From Zestomonas carbonaria (lineage in GTDB: Bacteria > Pseudomonadota > Gammaproteobacteria > Pseudomonadales > Pseudomonadaceae), in the NCBI RefSeq assembly GCF_904061905.1, contig NZ_CAJFCI010000080.1:124001-188000 (forward strand): a stretch of 64,000 nucleotides of DNA. Reading direction: 5' to 3'. Positions 42,130 to 50,793 of the stretch are shown here, piece by piece. The first letter of the stretch is position 1. Each line of letters opens with the position of its first letter. The notes beneath the pieces are model-generated. The model worked only from the letters and a program-made list of their open reading frames with translations, was not told the DNA's origin and made no database searches. The translations under genes and the position numbers were made by a program.

Positions 42130-43653
42130 TCATGCGGCATGGCTGGCCGGCTTGTGGCCGCGCAGGCCCAGCAGGGCCTTGCCGGCGCGGGCGAGCAGGG
42201 GCCAGAAGAGCATCACCAGCGCGGCGGTGGTCAGGCTGCCCACCAGCGGGTTGGACCAGAAGATCGATAGTTGCCCGTCGGAGAACAGCATCGACTGGCG
42301 GAACGCGTCCTCGGCCTTGTCGCCGAGCACCGCGGCCAGCACCAGCGGGGCGATGGGATAGCCGAGCTTCTTGAACAGGTAGCCGAGCGCGCCGAACACC
42401 AGCATCAGCACCACGTCGAGCATCGAGTTGTGCACCGAGTAGGCGCCGATGGCGCAGACCATGACGATGATCGGCGCGATGATCGAGAAGGGGATGCGCA
42501 GGATCGATGCGAACAGCGGCACGGTGGCCAGCACCACGATCAGGCTCACCACGTTGCCCAGGTACATGCTGGCGATCAGGCCCCAGACGAAGTCGTGCTG
42601 CTCGACGAACAGCGTCGGTCCGGGATGCAGGCCCCAGATCATCAGGCCGCCGAGCATCACCGCGGCGGTGGCCGAACCAGGGATGCCGAGGGTCAGCATC
42701 GGCAGCAGGGCGCTGGTGCCGGCGCTGTGGTCGGCGGTTTCCGGGGCGATCACTCCTTCCACTTCACCCTTGCCGAAGTTGTCGCGGTTCTTCGAGAAGC
42801 GCCGCGCCAGGCTGTAGCTCATGAACGAGGCGGCGGTCGGGCCGCCGGGAGTGACGCCCATCCAGCAGCCGACCAGGGCACTGCGCAGCCAGCTCAGCCA
42901 GTAGCGCGGCAGCTTGGCCCAGGTGCGCAGGATCACCATCGGCGTGATGCGCGCACGTTCGCCACGGAATACCAAGCCTTCTTCCACGGTGCAGAGGATT
43001 TCGCCGATGCCGAACAGGCCGATCACCGCTACCTCGAAGCTCAGGCCGGAGAGCAGCCAGGGCTGGTCGAAGGTCAGGCGCAGGTCGCCGGACACCGTGT
43101 CCATGCCCACGGCGGCCATGGCGAAGCCGATCATCATCGCCACCACCGTCTTCAGCGGCGGGTTCTTGCTCATGCCGATGAAGGTGCAGAATGCCAGCAG
43201 GTAGACGGCGAAGAACTCCGGCGAACTGAATTCCATGGCGAATTCGGCGATGTGGGTGGACAGGAAGGTGAGCAGCAGTACGCCGACCAGGGCGCCAAGC
43301 AGGGCGGAGGTGAAGGCGGCGGTCAGCGCCTCGCCGGCCTGGCCGTTGCGGGCCATGGGGTAGCCGTCGAAGGTAGTGGCCACCGACGAGGGTTCGCCGG
43401 GGATGTTGAACAGGATCGAGGTGATCGAGCCGCCGAATAGTGCGCCCCAGTACATGCACGACAGCAGGATGATCGCCGACACCGGCGACATGGTGAAGGT
43501 CAGTGGCAGCAGCAGGGCCACGCCGTTGGGGGCGCCGAGCCCCGGCAGCACGCCGACCAGGATGCCGAGCAGCACGCCGATCACCATCAGGCCGAGGTGG
43601 TGGGCGGTGAAGATCAGGCTCATGCCCTGCATCAGGGATTCGAGTTCGCTCAT
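42130..43653 (-). CDS. tctA: Tripartite tricarboxylate-type transporter, large membrane subunit
   Basis: A 507-aa integral membrane protein with about 12 helices. GVLPGLGAPNGVALLLPLTF near the N-terminus and GGPTAASFMSYSLARRFSK are TctA signatures. It carries out ion-coupled uptake with TctB and the periplasmic TctC. GAGGAG precedes the ATG, 4 bp after the tctB stop. The locus suggests a sugar acid as substrate rather than citrate; that is inference. Confidence 0.9.
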   Translation of the reverse strand: MSELESLMQGMSLIFTAHHLGLMVIGVLLGILVGVLPGLGAPNGVALLLPLTFTMSPVSAIILLSCMYWGALFGGSITSILFNIPGEPSSVATTFDGYPMARNGQAGEALTAAFTSALLGALVGVLLLTFLSTHIAEFAMEFSSPEFFAVYLLAFCTFIGMSKNPPLKTVVAMMIGFAMAAVGMDTVSGDLRLTFDQPWLLSGLSFEVAVIGLFGIGEILCTVEEGLVFRGERARITPMVILRTWAKLPRYWLSWLRSALVGCWMGVTPGGPTAASFMSYSLARRFSKNRDNFGKGEVEGVIAPETADHSAGTSALLPMLTLGIPGSATAAVMLGGLMIWGLHPGPTLFVEQHDFVWGLIASMYLGNVVSLIVVLATVPLFASILRIPFSIIAPIIVMVCAIGAYSVHNSMLDVVLMLVFGALGYLFKKLGYPIAPLVLAAVLGDKAEDAFRQSMLFSDGQLSIFWSNPLVGSLTTAALVMLFWPLLARAGKALLGLRGHKPASHAA

Positions 43654-43657
43654 CGCT

Positions 43658-44179
43658 TCAGCTCCTCGCCATGGCTAGCAGGTCGCCCAACACGCCGGCA
43701 TCCAGCGGCACCTTGAACCAGAGGGCGAATATCAGGTAGCTGGCCAGTGTAGCGCCGCCGGCAATCGTGGCGATCAGGGCCAGGCCATAGGGTTTGCCGC
43801 GCTGCCGGTCGCGCCACATGAACCAGGCGATGAACAGCGCGGAAGCCAGGTAGATGCCGGTGAACGGCATGGCTGCCACGTAGGCGGCGATCGGCAGGAA
43901 CACCGCGAGCACCTGGCGGAAGGCCGTGCGGCCGACGAAGGCGCTGCCCATCGCTTGCCAGCGCAGCAGCGCCACGATCAGGTTGCCGAGGCTGGCGGCG
44001 CTCAGCAGCAGGCCGATGTAGAAGGGGAAGTAACCGGCTTCCGGGCCGGCATCGCCCCAGCCGATGCCGATCTCCAGGCTGCCGCACATGACGATGCCGC
44101 CCAGCGCGGCGGTGAACAGCGCCAGGCCGATCTCCACCCAGCGGGTGGCGACCAGGGGCGCGTCGGAAGATGTGGACAT
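43658..44179 (-). CDS. tctB: Tripartite tricarboxylate-type transporter, small membrane subunit
   Basis: A 173-aa protein with four hydrophobic segments, matching TctB in size and position. GIGWGDAGPEAGYFPFYIGLL between the first helices is the family hallmark. AAGGAG precedes the ATG. It lies between tctC and tctA. Confidence 0.87.
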   Translation of the reverse strand: MSTSSDAPLVATRWVEIGLALFTAALGGIVMCGSLEIGIGWGDAGPEAGYFPFYIGLLLSAASLGNLIVALLRWQAMGSAFVGRTAFRQVLAVFLPIAAYVAAMPFTGIYLASALFIAWFMWRDRQRGKPYGLALIATIAGGATLASYLIFALWFKVPLDAGVLGDLLAMARS

Positions 44180-44248
44180 GGGAATCTCCTTCGCATGGGC
44201 ACGCGCCCACCGCCCGTCACGGGAGGCGGGGATGGGCGCGGAGGGGAG

Positions 44249-45262
44249 TCACTGGCGCAGCCAGCCGGCGTCCTTGAACAGCGGAATGACGCGCTGGCGG
44301 TCGCGCTCGATGTAGGCCACCAACTCCTGGCCTTCGAGGAAGGTCGGCGCCAGCGCGGAGCGTTCGACGTAGGCCTGGAACTCGGGCGTCTGGCTGACTT
44401 TGCGCATCAGCTCGACATAGAAGTCGCGCTGCTCGTCGCTGACGCCGCCGGGCAGGAACACGGTGCGCGGGAAGCGGTACTGGTCGATGCCCAGGCCCTG
44501 TTCGTGGCAGGTGGGGATGTCCGCCCAGGACTGCTCGGCGGTGACCTTGCCGGTGTAGATCATGCGTTCGCGGCTGAACACGCACAGTGGGCGGACCTGG
44601 CCGCCACGCCACTGGCTGAGGCTTTCGGCGGGGTTGTTGAGGTTGGCGGCGATGTGCTTGCCGGCCAGTTGGGTGGAGGCCTCGCTGCCGCTCTTGAAGG
44701 GGATGTAGGTGAGCTTGGCGCCGGCCTGCTGGCCGAGCAGCAGGGTCAGGGTCTGGTCGACGTCCTTCGACTGGCTGCCGCCGATACGCATCTTCGCCGC
44801 GCTTTTCGGCAGGTCGTTATAGAAGGCCGCCGCATCCGCCCAGGGCGAGTCCTGGTAGGTCCAGAGGATGAAGTCGTCCTCGGCCACCGCCGCCACCGGG
44901 GTCAGGTCGGTCCACTGGTAGCCCAGCCTGGCCACCAGCGGCAGCAGGTAGACGTTGTTGGTGCCGATCACGATCTTGTGCGCGTCGCCCTCGGCGAGCT
45001 TCATCTCGAGGAAGGCTTCGGCGCCGTTGCCGCCGCCCTTGTTGAGCACCACGGTGCTGACGTCCAGCAGATCGTGCTGGCTGATGGCCGACTGGATCAG
45101 CCGGGCGAGCTGGTCGGTGCCGCCGCCGGGACCTCCGGCCACGACGATCTCGACGTTCTTGCCGGGTTTCCAGGCATCCGCCAGGGCGGGCAGGGCGCTG
45201 GCGCAGAGCAGGGTGCAACCGGCCAGGAAAGAGGAGGCGTAGCGCGCATATGCGGTTCGCAT
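44249..45262 (-). CDS. tctC: Tripartite tricarboxylate-type transporter, periplasmic binding protein
   Basis: A 337-aa secreted protein: signal peptide ending ASALPALA, then KNVEIVVAGGPGGGTDQLARLIQ, the ligand loop of the Bug/TctC family, and TYIPFKSGSEASTQLAGKHI. It captures a carboxylate and hands it to TctAB. AGAGG precedes the ATG. It is the first gene of the tctCBA operon and is divergent from an MFS-lactonase-PdxA operon. Confidence 0.9.
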   Translation of the reverse strand: MRTAYARYASSFLAGCTLLCASALPALADAWKPGKNVEIVVAGGPGGGTDQLARLIQSAISQHDLLDVSTVVLNKGGGNGAEAFLEMKLAEGDAHKIVIGTNNVYLLPLVARLGYQWTDLTPVAAVAEDDFILWTYQDSPWADAAAFYNDLPKSAAKMRIGGSQSKDVDQTLTLLLGQQAGAKLTYIPFKSGSEASTQLAGKHIAANLNNPAESLSQWRGGQVRPLCVFSRERMIYTGKVTAEQSWADIPTCHEQGLGIDQYRFPRTVFLPGGVSDEQRDFYVELMRKVSQTPEFQAYVERSALAPTFLEGQELVAYIERDRQRVIPLFKDAGWLRQ

Positions 45263-45606
45263 GGGGTGGACCTCTTGTTGTCTTTGTTATGGATGGCCGG
45301 AGTGTGCGAAGCGCACCGATAAGCGTCTACTCAAAATAAGGCATACATCGATAGCCCAGGGTTATCGCTGGAAGACCTGGGCTGAATCGACATTCCCAGG
45401 CAAGGCACCGCTTACCGTAGGACCACGCACCGTGAGGTTCCGGGTTGAATGTCGAGCCGTCCCGGTGCCTGGTCGAGCGATAACCTCAGGCAATGGCCAT
45501 ATGAGCAGGTTTGATTAGACGGTTATAGATCCACGGCCGGATAGTTCGCCTACCGGACCGGTCGCTCTCGCCGGGACTACAAAAACAACAAGCAGAGGTA
45601 CTTTCC
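45263..45606. other. Divergent promoter region of the sugar-acid locus
   Basis: About 344 bp between tctC and the MFS gene. It should carry both promoters and the target of the LysR regulator. An AT-rich ATAAGGCATACATCGATAG lies near 45337-45355 and could be part of a regulator site; I cannot define it. No small gene seen. Confidence 0.4.
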
Positions 45607-46932
45607 ATGGCACAGGCCAATCCTGCCGTCATACAGGCTCGCCACGCGGATGACCAAGTGGTCGCGGGCAAGGCGAGCAACGTGCGTTGGCGCATCTTCG
45701 CCATCATCTTCGCGCTCACGGTGATCAACCTGGTCGACCGTGTCTCGCTGTCCATCGCCATGCCCACCATCGCCGGCGAGTTCGAGCTGACGCCGAGCAT
45801 GCAGGGGCTGATCCTCAGCAGCTTCTTCTGGGCCTACGCGCTGCTGCAGATTCCCGGCGGCTGGCTGATCGACCGCTACGGGCCTCGCCGGGTGATCGGC
45901 TGGTCCACCGGCCTGTGGGGCACTTTCCAGACTCTCGCGGCGTTCGCCACCGGCGGCCTGTCGCTGATGTTCGCCCGTGTCGCCCTGGGCGCGGCGGAGG
46001 CACCGCTGTTCCCGTCCGGCGGCAAGCTCAACTCGCTGTGGCTGGGTTCCGGCGAACGCAGTCGCGGCGCCGTGCTGATGGATTGCGGCGGCCCGCTGGG
46101 CGTGGCTCTTGGCGGCTTGATCATCGCCTACCTGATCGCGGTGCTCGGCTCCTGGCGCATCGCCTTCTTCATCGCCGGCATCGCCACCCTGGCGATGGCC
46201 TGGCTGGCCTGGTACTACCTGCGCGACAACCCGGCCGAGCACCCCCACGTCAATGCCGCCGAGCTGGAGAAGATCAATGACGGCCGCGCCACCCCGCTGG
46301 CCGAGTCCGCCCGGCAGCCCGCCAAGGGACTGGGCATCGCCAGCCGCTCGCTGACCGGCATCCTGCTCGGCCGCGCCAGTTGGGCGATGGTGTTCTTCGG
46401 CCTGCTGACCTGGGGCCCGAGCTACCTGGCCCAGGCGCGCGGCTTCGACATCAAGGGCATCGGCGCCGCGACCTTCATCATCTTCCTGTGCGGCGCGGCG
46501 GGCTCCCTGGTCGGCGGCTTCCTCTGCGACCTGCTGATCCGCAAGGGCGTGGCTCGCGGCCTGGCGGCCAAGGGGCTGCTGACGGTATCCGGACTGGTGG
46601 CGCTGGCCGCTTTCCTGCTGCTGCCGAGCCTGGCCAACCCCTACACGGCGGTGGCCCTGCTGTCGCTGACTGCCTTCTTCCTGATGTGGGGCAGCCTGTA
46701 CTGGAGCTTCCCGGCGCTGCTGGCGGCGCCGGCGCGGGTCGGGCTGGTCGGCGGCGTGATGAACATGGCCGGCAGCCTGGGCGGGATCGCCGTGCCGATC
46801 CTGGTCGGCGTGCTGCTCCAGTACCTGGGCGGCTACTCGGCGGTGCTCGGCTTCTTCGCCCTGTGCTCGGCGCTGTTCATCGCCGGCACCCTGCTGATCT
46901 CCCTGGACAAGACCGAGGTGAACCATGGCTGA
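45607..46932 (+). CDS. MFS transporter, anion:cation symporter family 1
   Basis: A 441-aa, 12-helix carrier. NLVDRVSLSIAMPTIAGEF in helix 1 and WLIDRYGPRRVIGWST in the loop 2-3 motif fit the ACS family (GudP/GarP-like), which imports sugar acids such as glucarate or galactonate with protons. It overlaps the lactonase-like gene by 8 bp, so transport and ring opening are coupled genetically. Confidence 0.88.
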   Translation: MAQANPAVIQARHADDQVVAGKASNVRWRIFAIIFALTVINLVDRVSLSIAMPTIAGEFELTPSMQGLILSSFFWAYALLQIPGGWLIDRYGPRRVIGWSTGLWGTFQTLAAFATGGLSLMFARVALGAAEAPLFPSGGKLNSLWLGSGERSRGAVLMDCGGPLGVALGGLIIAYLIAVLGSWRIAFFIAGIATLAMAWLAWYYLRDNPAEHPHVNAAELEKINDGRATPLAESARQPAKGLGIASRSLTGILLGRASWAMVFFGLLTWGPSYLAQARGFDIKGIGAATFIIFLCGAAGSLVGGFLCDLLIRKGVARGLAAKGLLTVSGLVALAAFLLLPSLANPYTAVALLSLTAFFLMWGSLYWSFPALLAAPARVGLVGGVMNMAGSLGGIAVPILVGVLLQYLGGYSAVLGFFALCSALFIAGTLLISLDKTEVNHG

Positions 46933-47884
46933 GTTGTACGACGGGCCGATCGTCGATGCCCATCATCATTTCTGGGACCCACAGCGCAACTACCATCCCT
47001 GGCTGTCGGGCTGCGAAACCATCCCGTTCCGCTACGGTGACTACAGCGCGATCAAGCGCCGCTACTTCCCCGAGGACTACCTGGCCGATGCCGGCGAGCA
47101 CCGGGTGGTGGCGACTGTCTACGTGGAGACCGAATGGGACCCGCGCGACCCGATCGGCGAGACCCGCTTCATCCATGAAGTCGCCGCCCGCTACGGCGCA
47201 CCCAACGCGGTGGTGGCGCAGGCTTGGCTGGACGCCGCCGATGCCGCCGAGGTGCTGGCTGCCCAGGCCGGCTTCGAGCGGGTGCGCAGCGTGCGCCACA
47301 AGCCCGGCGGCCCGGCGCGTCCGGACGAAGTGGGGCAGTGCCGTACCCTGATGAGCGACGATCGCTGGCGGCGCGGCTACGCCGAACTGGCACGCCACGG
47401 CCTGCACTTCGACCTGCAGACGCCCTGGTGGAACCTCGCCGAGGCCATGGACCTGGCGCGTGACTTCCCCGAGACCCTGCTGATCCTCAACCACACCGGC
47501 CTGCCGTCGGACCGCAGCGAACAGGGCCTGGCCGGCTGGCACGCGGCCATGGCGCGCTTCGCCGATTGCCCCAACGTGGCGGTGAAGATCTCCGGCATCG
47601 GCCAGGCCGGCAAGCCCTGGCGGGCCGAGGACAACGCCTGGATCGTGCGCGAGACCATCGCCATGTTCGGCGCCGAGCGGGCGATGTTTGCCAGCAACTT
47701 CCCGGTCGATGGCCTGTGCGGCTCGTTCGACGACATCTACGGCGGCTTCAAGCGCATCGTCGCCGACTTGCCGAGCGATCGACAGGAGCAGCTTTTCCAC
47801 GGCAACGCGCGGCGCCTCTATCGCACCGTGCCGGATGCCATCCGCCTGCAAGACGCAGAGACCGACATGAGGACCCCTGCATGA
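46925..47884 (+). CDS. Amidohydrolase-family sugar lactonase-like protein
   Basis: A 319-aa TIM-barrel hydrolase: VDAHHHFWDPQRNYHPWL at the N-terminus, LILNHTGLP in the middle and FASNFPVDGLCGSFDDIY at the C-terminal metal/active site. These match the L-rhamnono/L-fucono-lactonase group. It probably opens an aldonolactone to the free acid used by the dehydratase encoded downstream. It overlaps the MFS gene before it and the PdxA-family gene after it (ATGA). Confidence 0.83.
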   Translation: MAELYDGPIVDAHHHFWDPQRNYHPWLSGCETIPFRYGDYSAIKRRYFPEDYLADAGEHRVVATVYVETEWDPRDPIGETRFIHEVAARYGAPNAVVAQAWLDAADAAEVLAAQAGFERVRSVRHKPGGPARPDEVGQCRTLMSDDRWRRGYAELARHGLHFDLQTPWWNLAEAMDLARDFPETLLILNHTGLPSDRSEQGLAGWHAAMARFADCPNVAVKISGIGQAGKPWRAEDNAWIVRETIAMFGAERAMFASNFPVDGLCGSFDDIYGGFKRIVADLPSDRQEQLFHGNARRLYRTVPDAIRLQDAETDMRTPA

Positions 47885-48894
47885 GCAACCAACCCCTACC
47901 ACGCCTGGCCATGGTGCTGGGCGATCCCGCCGGCATCGGTCCGGAACTGATCGCCCGCCTGCTGGCCGAACCGGAAGTGCGTGGCAAGGCCCATATCGTG
48001 CTGATCGCCGATGAAGAGGAAATGCGCCGTGGCATGCGCATCGCCGGCCGCGAGTTTCCCTATCGCCGCATCGACTCGCTGGAGTCGCTGGACTTCGTCG
48101 ATGACACGCCGCTGTTCCATCCGTACCGGGGCCAGGCCGTGGGCGAGTTCCCGCGCAGCGAGGCGAGCGTGGTCGGCGGCCGCTACAGCCTGGATACCTT
48201 GGCAGTGGCGCTGGACCTGACCCGGACCGGCAGGACCGATGCGATCCTCTTCGGCCCGCTGAACAAGACCTCGCTGCACATGGCCGGCATGGCCCACAGC
48301 GACGAGCTGCACTGGTTCGCCGAGTACCTGGACTTCAACGGCCCGTTCTGCGAGTTCAATGTCCTCGACGATCTCTGGACCTCAAGGGTGACCTCGCACG
48401 TGGCGCTGGCCGACGTGCCAGGCCTGCTCAGCCAGGCGCGGGTGGTGGAGGCGATCCGCCTGATCGACACCGCGCTCAAGCGCAGCGGCCTGGAAAAGCC
48501 GCGCATCGGCGTGTGCGGCCTCAACCCGCACAACGGTGACAACGGCAGCTTCGGCCGCGAGGAGCTGGACATCATCGGCCCGGCGGTGCAGACGGCGCGG
48601 GAGCAGGGCATCGATGCCGACGGCCCGTACCCGGCGGACACCATCTTCCTCAAGGTGCAGGGCGACGCGCGGGCTTTCGACGCGGTGGTGACCATGTACC
48701 ACGACCAGGGCCAGATCGCGATCAAGCTGATGGGCTTCTCCCGTGGCGTGACTGTCCAGGGCGGCCTGCCGATCCCCATCACCACGCCGGCCCACGGCAC
48801 CGCCTTCGACATCGCCGGGCAGGGCAAGGCCGACGTCGGTGCCACCCGGCAGGCGTTCGAGATCGCCTGCCGGATGGGGCGCAGCCGCCGCTGA
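47881..48894 (+). CDS. PdxA-family dehydrogenase (PdxA2-type)
   Basis: A 337-aa NAD-dependent enzyme of the 4-hydroxythreonine-4-phosphate dehydrogenase family: GDPAGIGPEL, FGPLNKTSLHMAGMAH, MYHDQGQIAIKLMGF and HGTAFDIAGQGKA. Biosynthetic PdxA makes the pyridoxal precursor, but catabolic relatives oxidise phosphorylated sugar acids such as D-threonate/erythronate 4-phosphate. The position here favours a catabolic role. The DUF1537 kinase that normally supplies the phosphorylated substrate is not present in the window. Confidence 0.85.
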   Translation: MSNQPLPRLAMVLGDPAGIGPELIARLLAEPEVRGKAHIVLIADEEEMRRGMRIAGREFPYRRIDSLESLDFVDDTPLFHPYRGQAVGEFPRSEASVVGGRYSLDTLAVALDLTRTGRTDAILFGPLNKTSLHMAGMAHSDELHWFAEYLDFNGPFCEFNVLDDLWTSRVTSHVALADVPGLLSQARVVEAIRLIDTALKRSGLEKPRIGVCGLNPHNGDNGSFGREELDIIGPAVQTAREQGIDADGPYPADTIFLKVQGDARAFDAVVTMYHDQGQIAIKLMGFSRGVTVQGGLPIPITTPAHGTAFDIAGQGKADVGATRQAFEIACRMGRSRR

Positions 48895-48904
48895 TTTCCT
48901 GAAG

Positions 48905-48932
48905 CCTCCCCGCGCCGTGCGGGGAGGTTTTT
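48905..48932 (+). terminator. Rho-independent terminator after the PdxA-family gene
   Basis: CCTCCCCGC / GCGGGGAGG stem, 5-nt loop, followed by five T. It closes the MFS-lactonase-PdxA operon. Confidence 0.8.
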
Positions 48933-49012
48933 CGCAACCCGACCGGATTCCAACTCCGGGCATTTCGCTCGGAGCGGGAAGGCTTTATCCGCAGAAAAGG
49001 AAAACAACAAGA

Positions 49013-50275
49013 ATGAACCGCATCCGCACCCGTTCCGACTCTTTCCTGCCACGCGCCTCGCTGTCGCTGCTGGTGGCCGCTCCGCTGGCGCACGCCATGG
49101 CCGGGGAGGGTGGCTTCATCGACGACGCCAGCGTGACCCTCGGCATGCGCAACCTCTACTTCAACCGCGACTTCCGCCAGCCCGGCGCGGCGCAGTCGAA
49201 GCAGGAGGAATGGGCCCAGGGTTTCCTGCTCCAGGCCAAGTCCGGCTACACCCAGGGCACCATTGGCGTTGGCCTCGATGTGATCGGCCAGTTGGGCCTG
49301 AAGCTGGACAGCAGCCCCGACCGGGCCGGCTCCGGGCTGTTGCCCAAGCATGACGATGGACGTGCCGCGGACGACTATTCGCGGCTGGGCGTGGCGCCGA
49401 AACTGAAGCTGTCCAACACGGAGCTGAAGGTCGGCGAACTGATGCCGGAACTGCCGATCTTGCTGCGTAACGACGGCAGGCTGCTGCCGCAGACCTTCCA
49501 GGGCGGCATGCTCACCTCCAGGGAATTCGATGGCCTGACCTTGCACGGCGGGCAGATGCGCTCGCTGAGCCAGCGCAACTCCAGCGACCACCAGGACCTC
49601 TCGGTGGACGGTCGTAACGGGGCCTTTTCCGACCGCTTCGATTATCTCGGCGGCGAGTACCGCCTCAACGCGGAGAATACCCAGGTCGGGCTGTGGCAGG
49701 CGGAGCTGGAGGACATCTACCGGCAGCGTTTCTACGGCTTCAGCCACAAGCACAAGCTCGGCGACTGGAGGCTGAGCGCCAACCTCGGCCTGTTCACCAC
49801 AGAAGAGGAGGGCAACGCCGAGCTGGGCGACCTGGACAACCGGGCCTTCACCAGCTTCGTCAGCGCCGGCCATGGCGGGCATACCTTCGGCGCCGGCTAC
49901 CAGCGCATGTCCGGTGACGACGGCATGATCTACATTGCCGGCACCAGCACGCCTCTGGTCAACGACGTGCAGGTGCGCAACTTCACCACGGCCGGCGAGC
50001 GCTCCTGGCAGGCGCGCTACGACTACGACTTCGCTGCCCTGGGCGTACCCGGTCTGACCGCGCTGGTCCGCTACATCAGCGGCGACCATGCCGAATTTGC
50101 CGGTCGCGACGACGGGCGCGCCTGGGAGCGCGACATCGACGTCAGCTACGTGGTGCAGAGCGGGCCGCTGAAGAACCTGGGCATCCGTTGGCGCAACGCC
50201 ATGGTGCGCTCCAACCATGTGGCGGACGTCGACGAGAACCGCCTGATCCTCTCCTACAGCCTGCCCCTGTTCTGA
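49013..50275 (+). CDS. OprD-family outer-membrane porin
   Basis: A 420-aa porin with a signal peptide (SLSLLVAAPLAHAMA) and early GFIDDASVTLGMRNLYFNRD, the OprD-family start. Central motifs KVGELMPELPILLRNDGRLLP (written in part) and GGEYRLN, and the C-terminal strand ending SYSLPLF with terminal Phe, fit an 18-strand barrel. It would admit the sugar acid or lactone to the periplasm. It stands as its own unit between two terminators. Confidence 0.88.
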   Translation: MNRIRTRSDSFLPRASLSLLVAAPLAHAMAGEGGFIDDASVTLGMRNLYFNRDFRQPGAAQSKQEEWAQGFLLQAKSGYTQGTIGVGLDVIGQLGLKLDSSPDRAGSGLLPKHDDGRAADDYSRLGVAPKLKLSNTELKVGELMPELPILLRNDGRLLPQTFQGGMLTSREFDGLTLHGGQMRSLSQRNSSDHQDLSVDGRNGAFSDRFDYLGGEYRLNAENTQVGLWQAELEDIYRQRFYGFSHKHKLGDWRLSANLGLFTTEEEGNAELGDLDNRAFTSFVSAGHGGHTFGAGYQRMSGDDGMIYIAGTSTPLVNDVQVRNFTTAGERSWQARYDYDFAALGVPGLTALVRYISGDHAEFAGRDDGRAWERDIDVSYVVQSGPLKNLGIRWRNAMVRSNHVADVDENRLILSYSLPLF

Positions 50276-50292
50276 GCCCCGGGCGGCCTGCC

Positions 50293-50327
50293 AAGGTCGC
50301 ATGCAGCGATGCATGCGACCTTTTTTT
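50293..50327 (+). terminator. Rho-independent terminator of the porin gene
   Basis: Perfect 12-bp stem AAGGTCGCATGC / GCATGCGACCTT, 6-nt loop, followed by a T-run. Confidence 0.85.
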
Positions 50328-50793
50328 GGTTCCCCGCGTTAGCGAGGACGACGGGGGATAGCGAGTGCGTACCCCGAACCCCGTCATTCCCGCGAGCGCG
50401 GGACGGTGCTTGCACCGAACGCCCTTCAGGGCGGCCCGAAGGGCGAGCAAAGCGAGTAATCCAGATGCGACGCCTTTGAAAACTCGTCCACGGGGGTAGG
50501 AGCGAGCTTGCTCGCGATCCTGACGGCAAAAGCTCGCGAGCAAGAACTGGGCGTCCCCCTCGCGCCTACAGGCCTCCATCCCCTCTCAGAAATCCACCCC
50601 GCATCGATAACCACCTTCGGGCATATACCCAGGATGGTATTGCCTGTGGTTATCGGTGGATGTGGAGAAGTGATTAGCCGCTGCGGTGGGGCGTGGATAG
50701 AGTCGACCCGTCACCACAGCCGTGGCGACTCCCGACAAGAGGCCCGTCTTGAGTCTGCGCAAGACGAGTGCCGGAACAACAAAGGAAGCACGC
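50328..50793. repeat. Intergenic region rich in REP-type repeats
   Basis: About 466 bp with no gene. It begins with a GGTTCCCCGCG repeat related to 21289-21324 and contains a GTAGGAGCGAGCTTGCTCGCGA hairpin family member (50496-50578, of which the first 20 bases are typical). The right part should hold the promoter of the second MFS gene. Confidence 0.6.

Noticed and set aside
47881..48894. Biosynthetic pdxA for vitamin B6
   Set aside because: Biosynthetic pdxA in Pseudomonas usually sits with ksgA/surA. This one is inside a sugar-acid locus and overlaps a lactonase gene.
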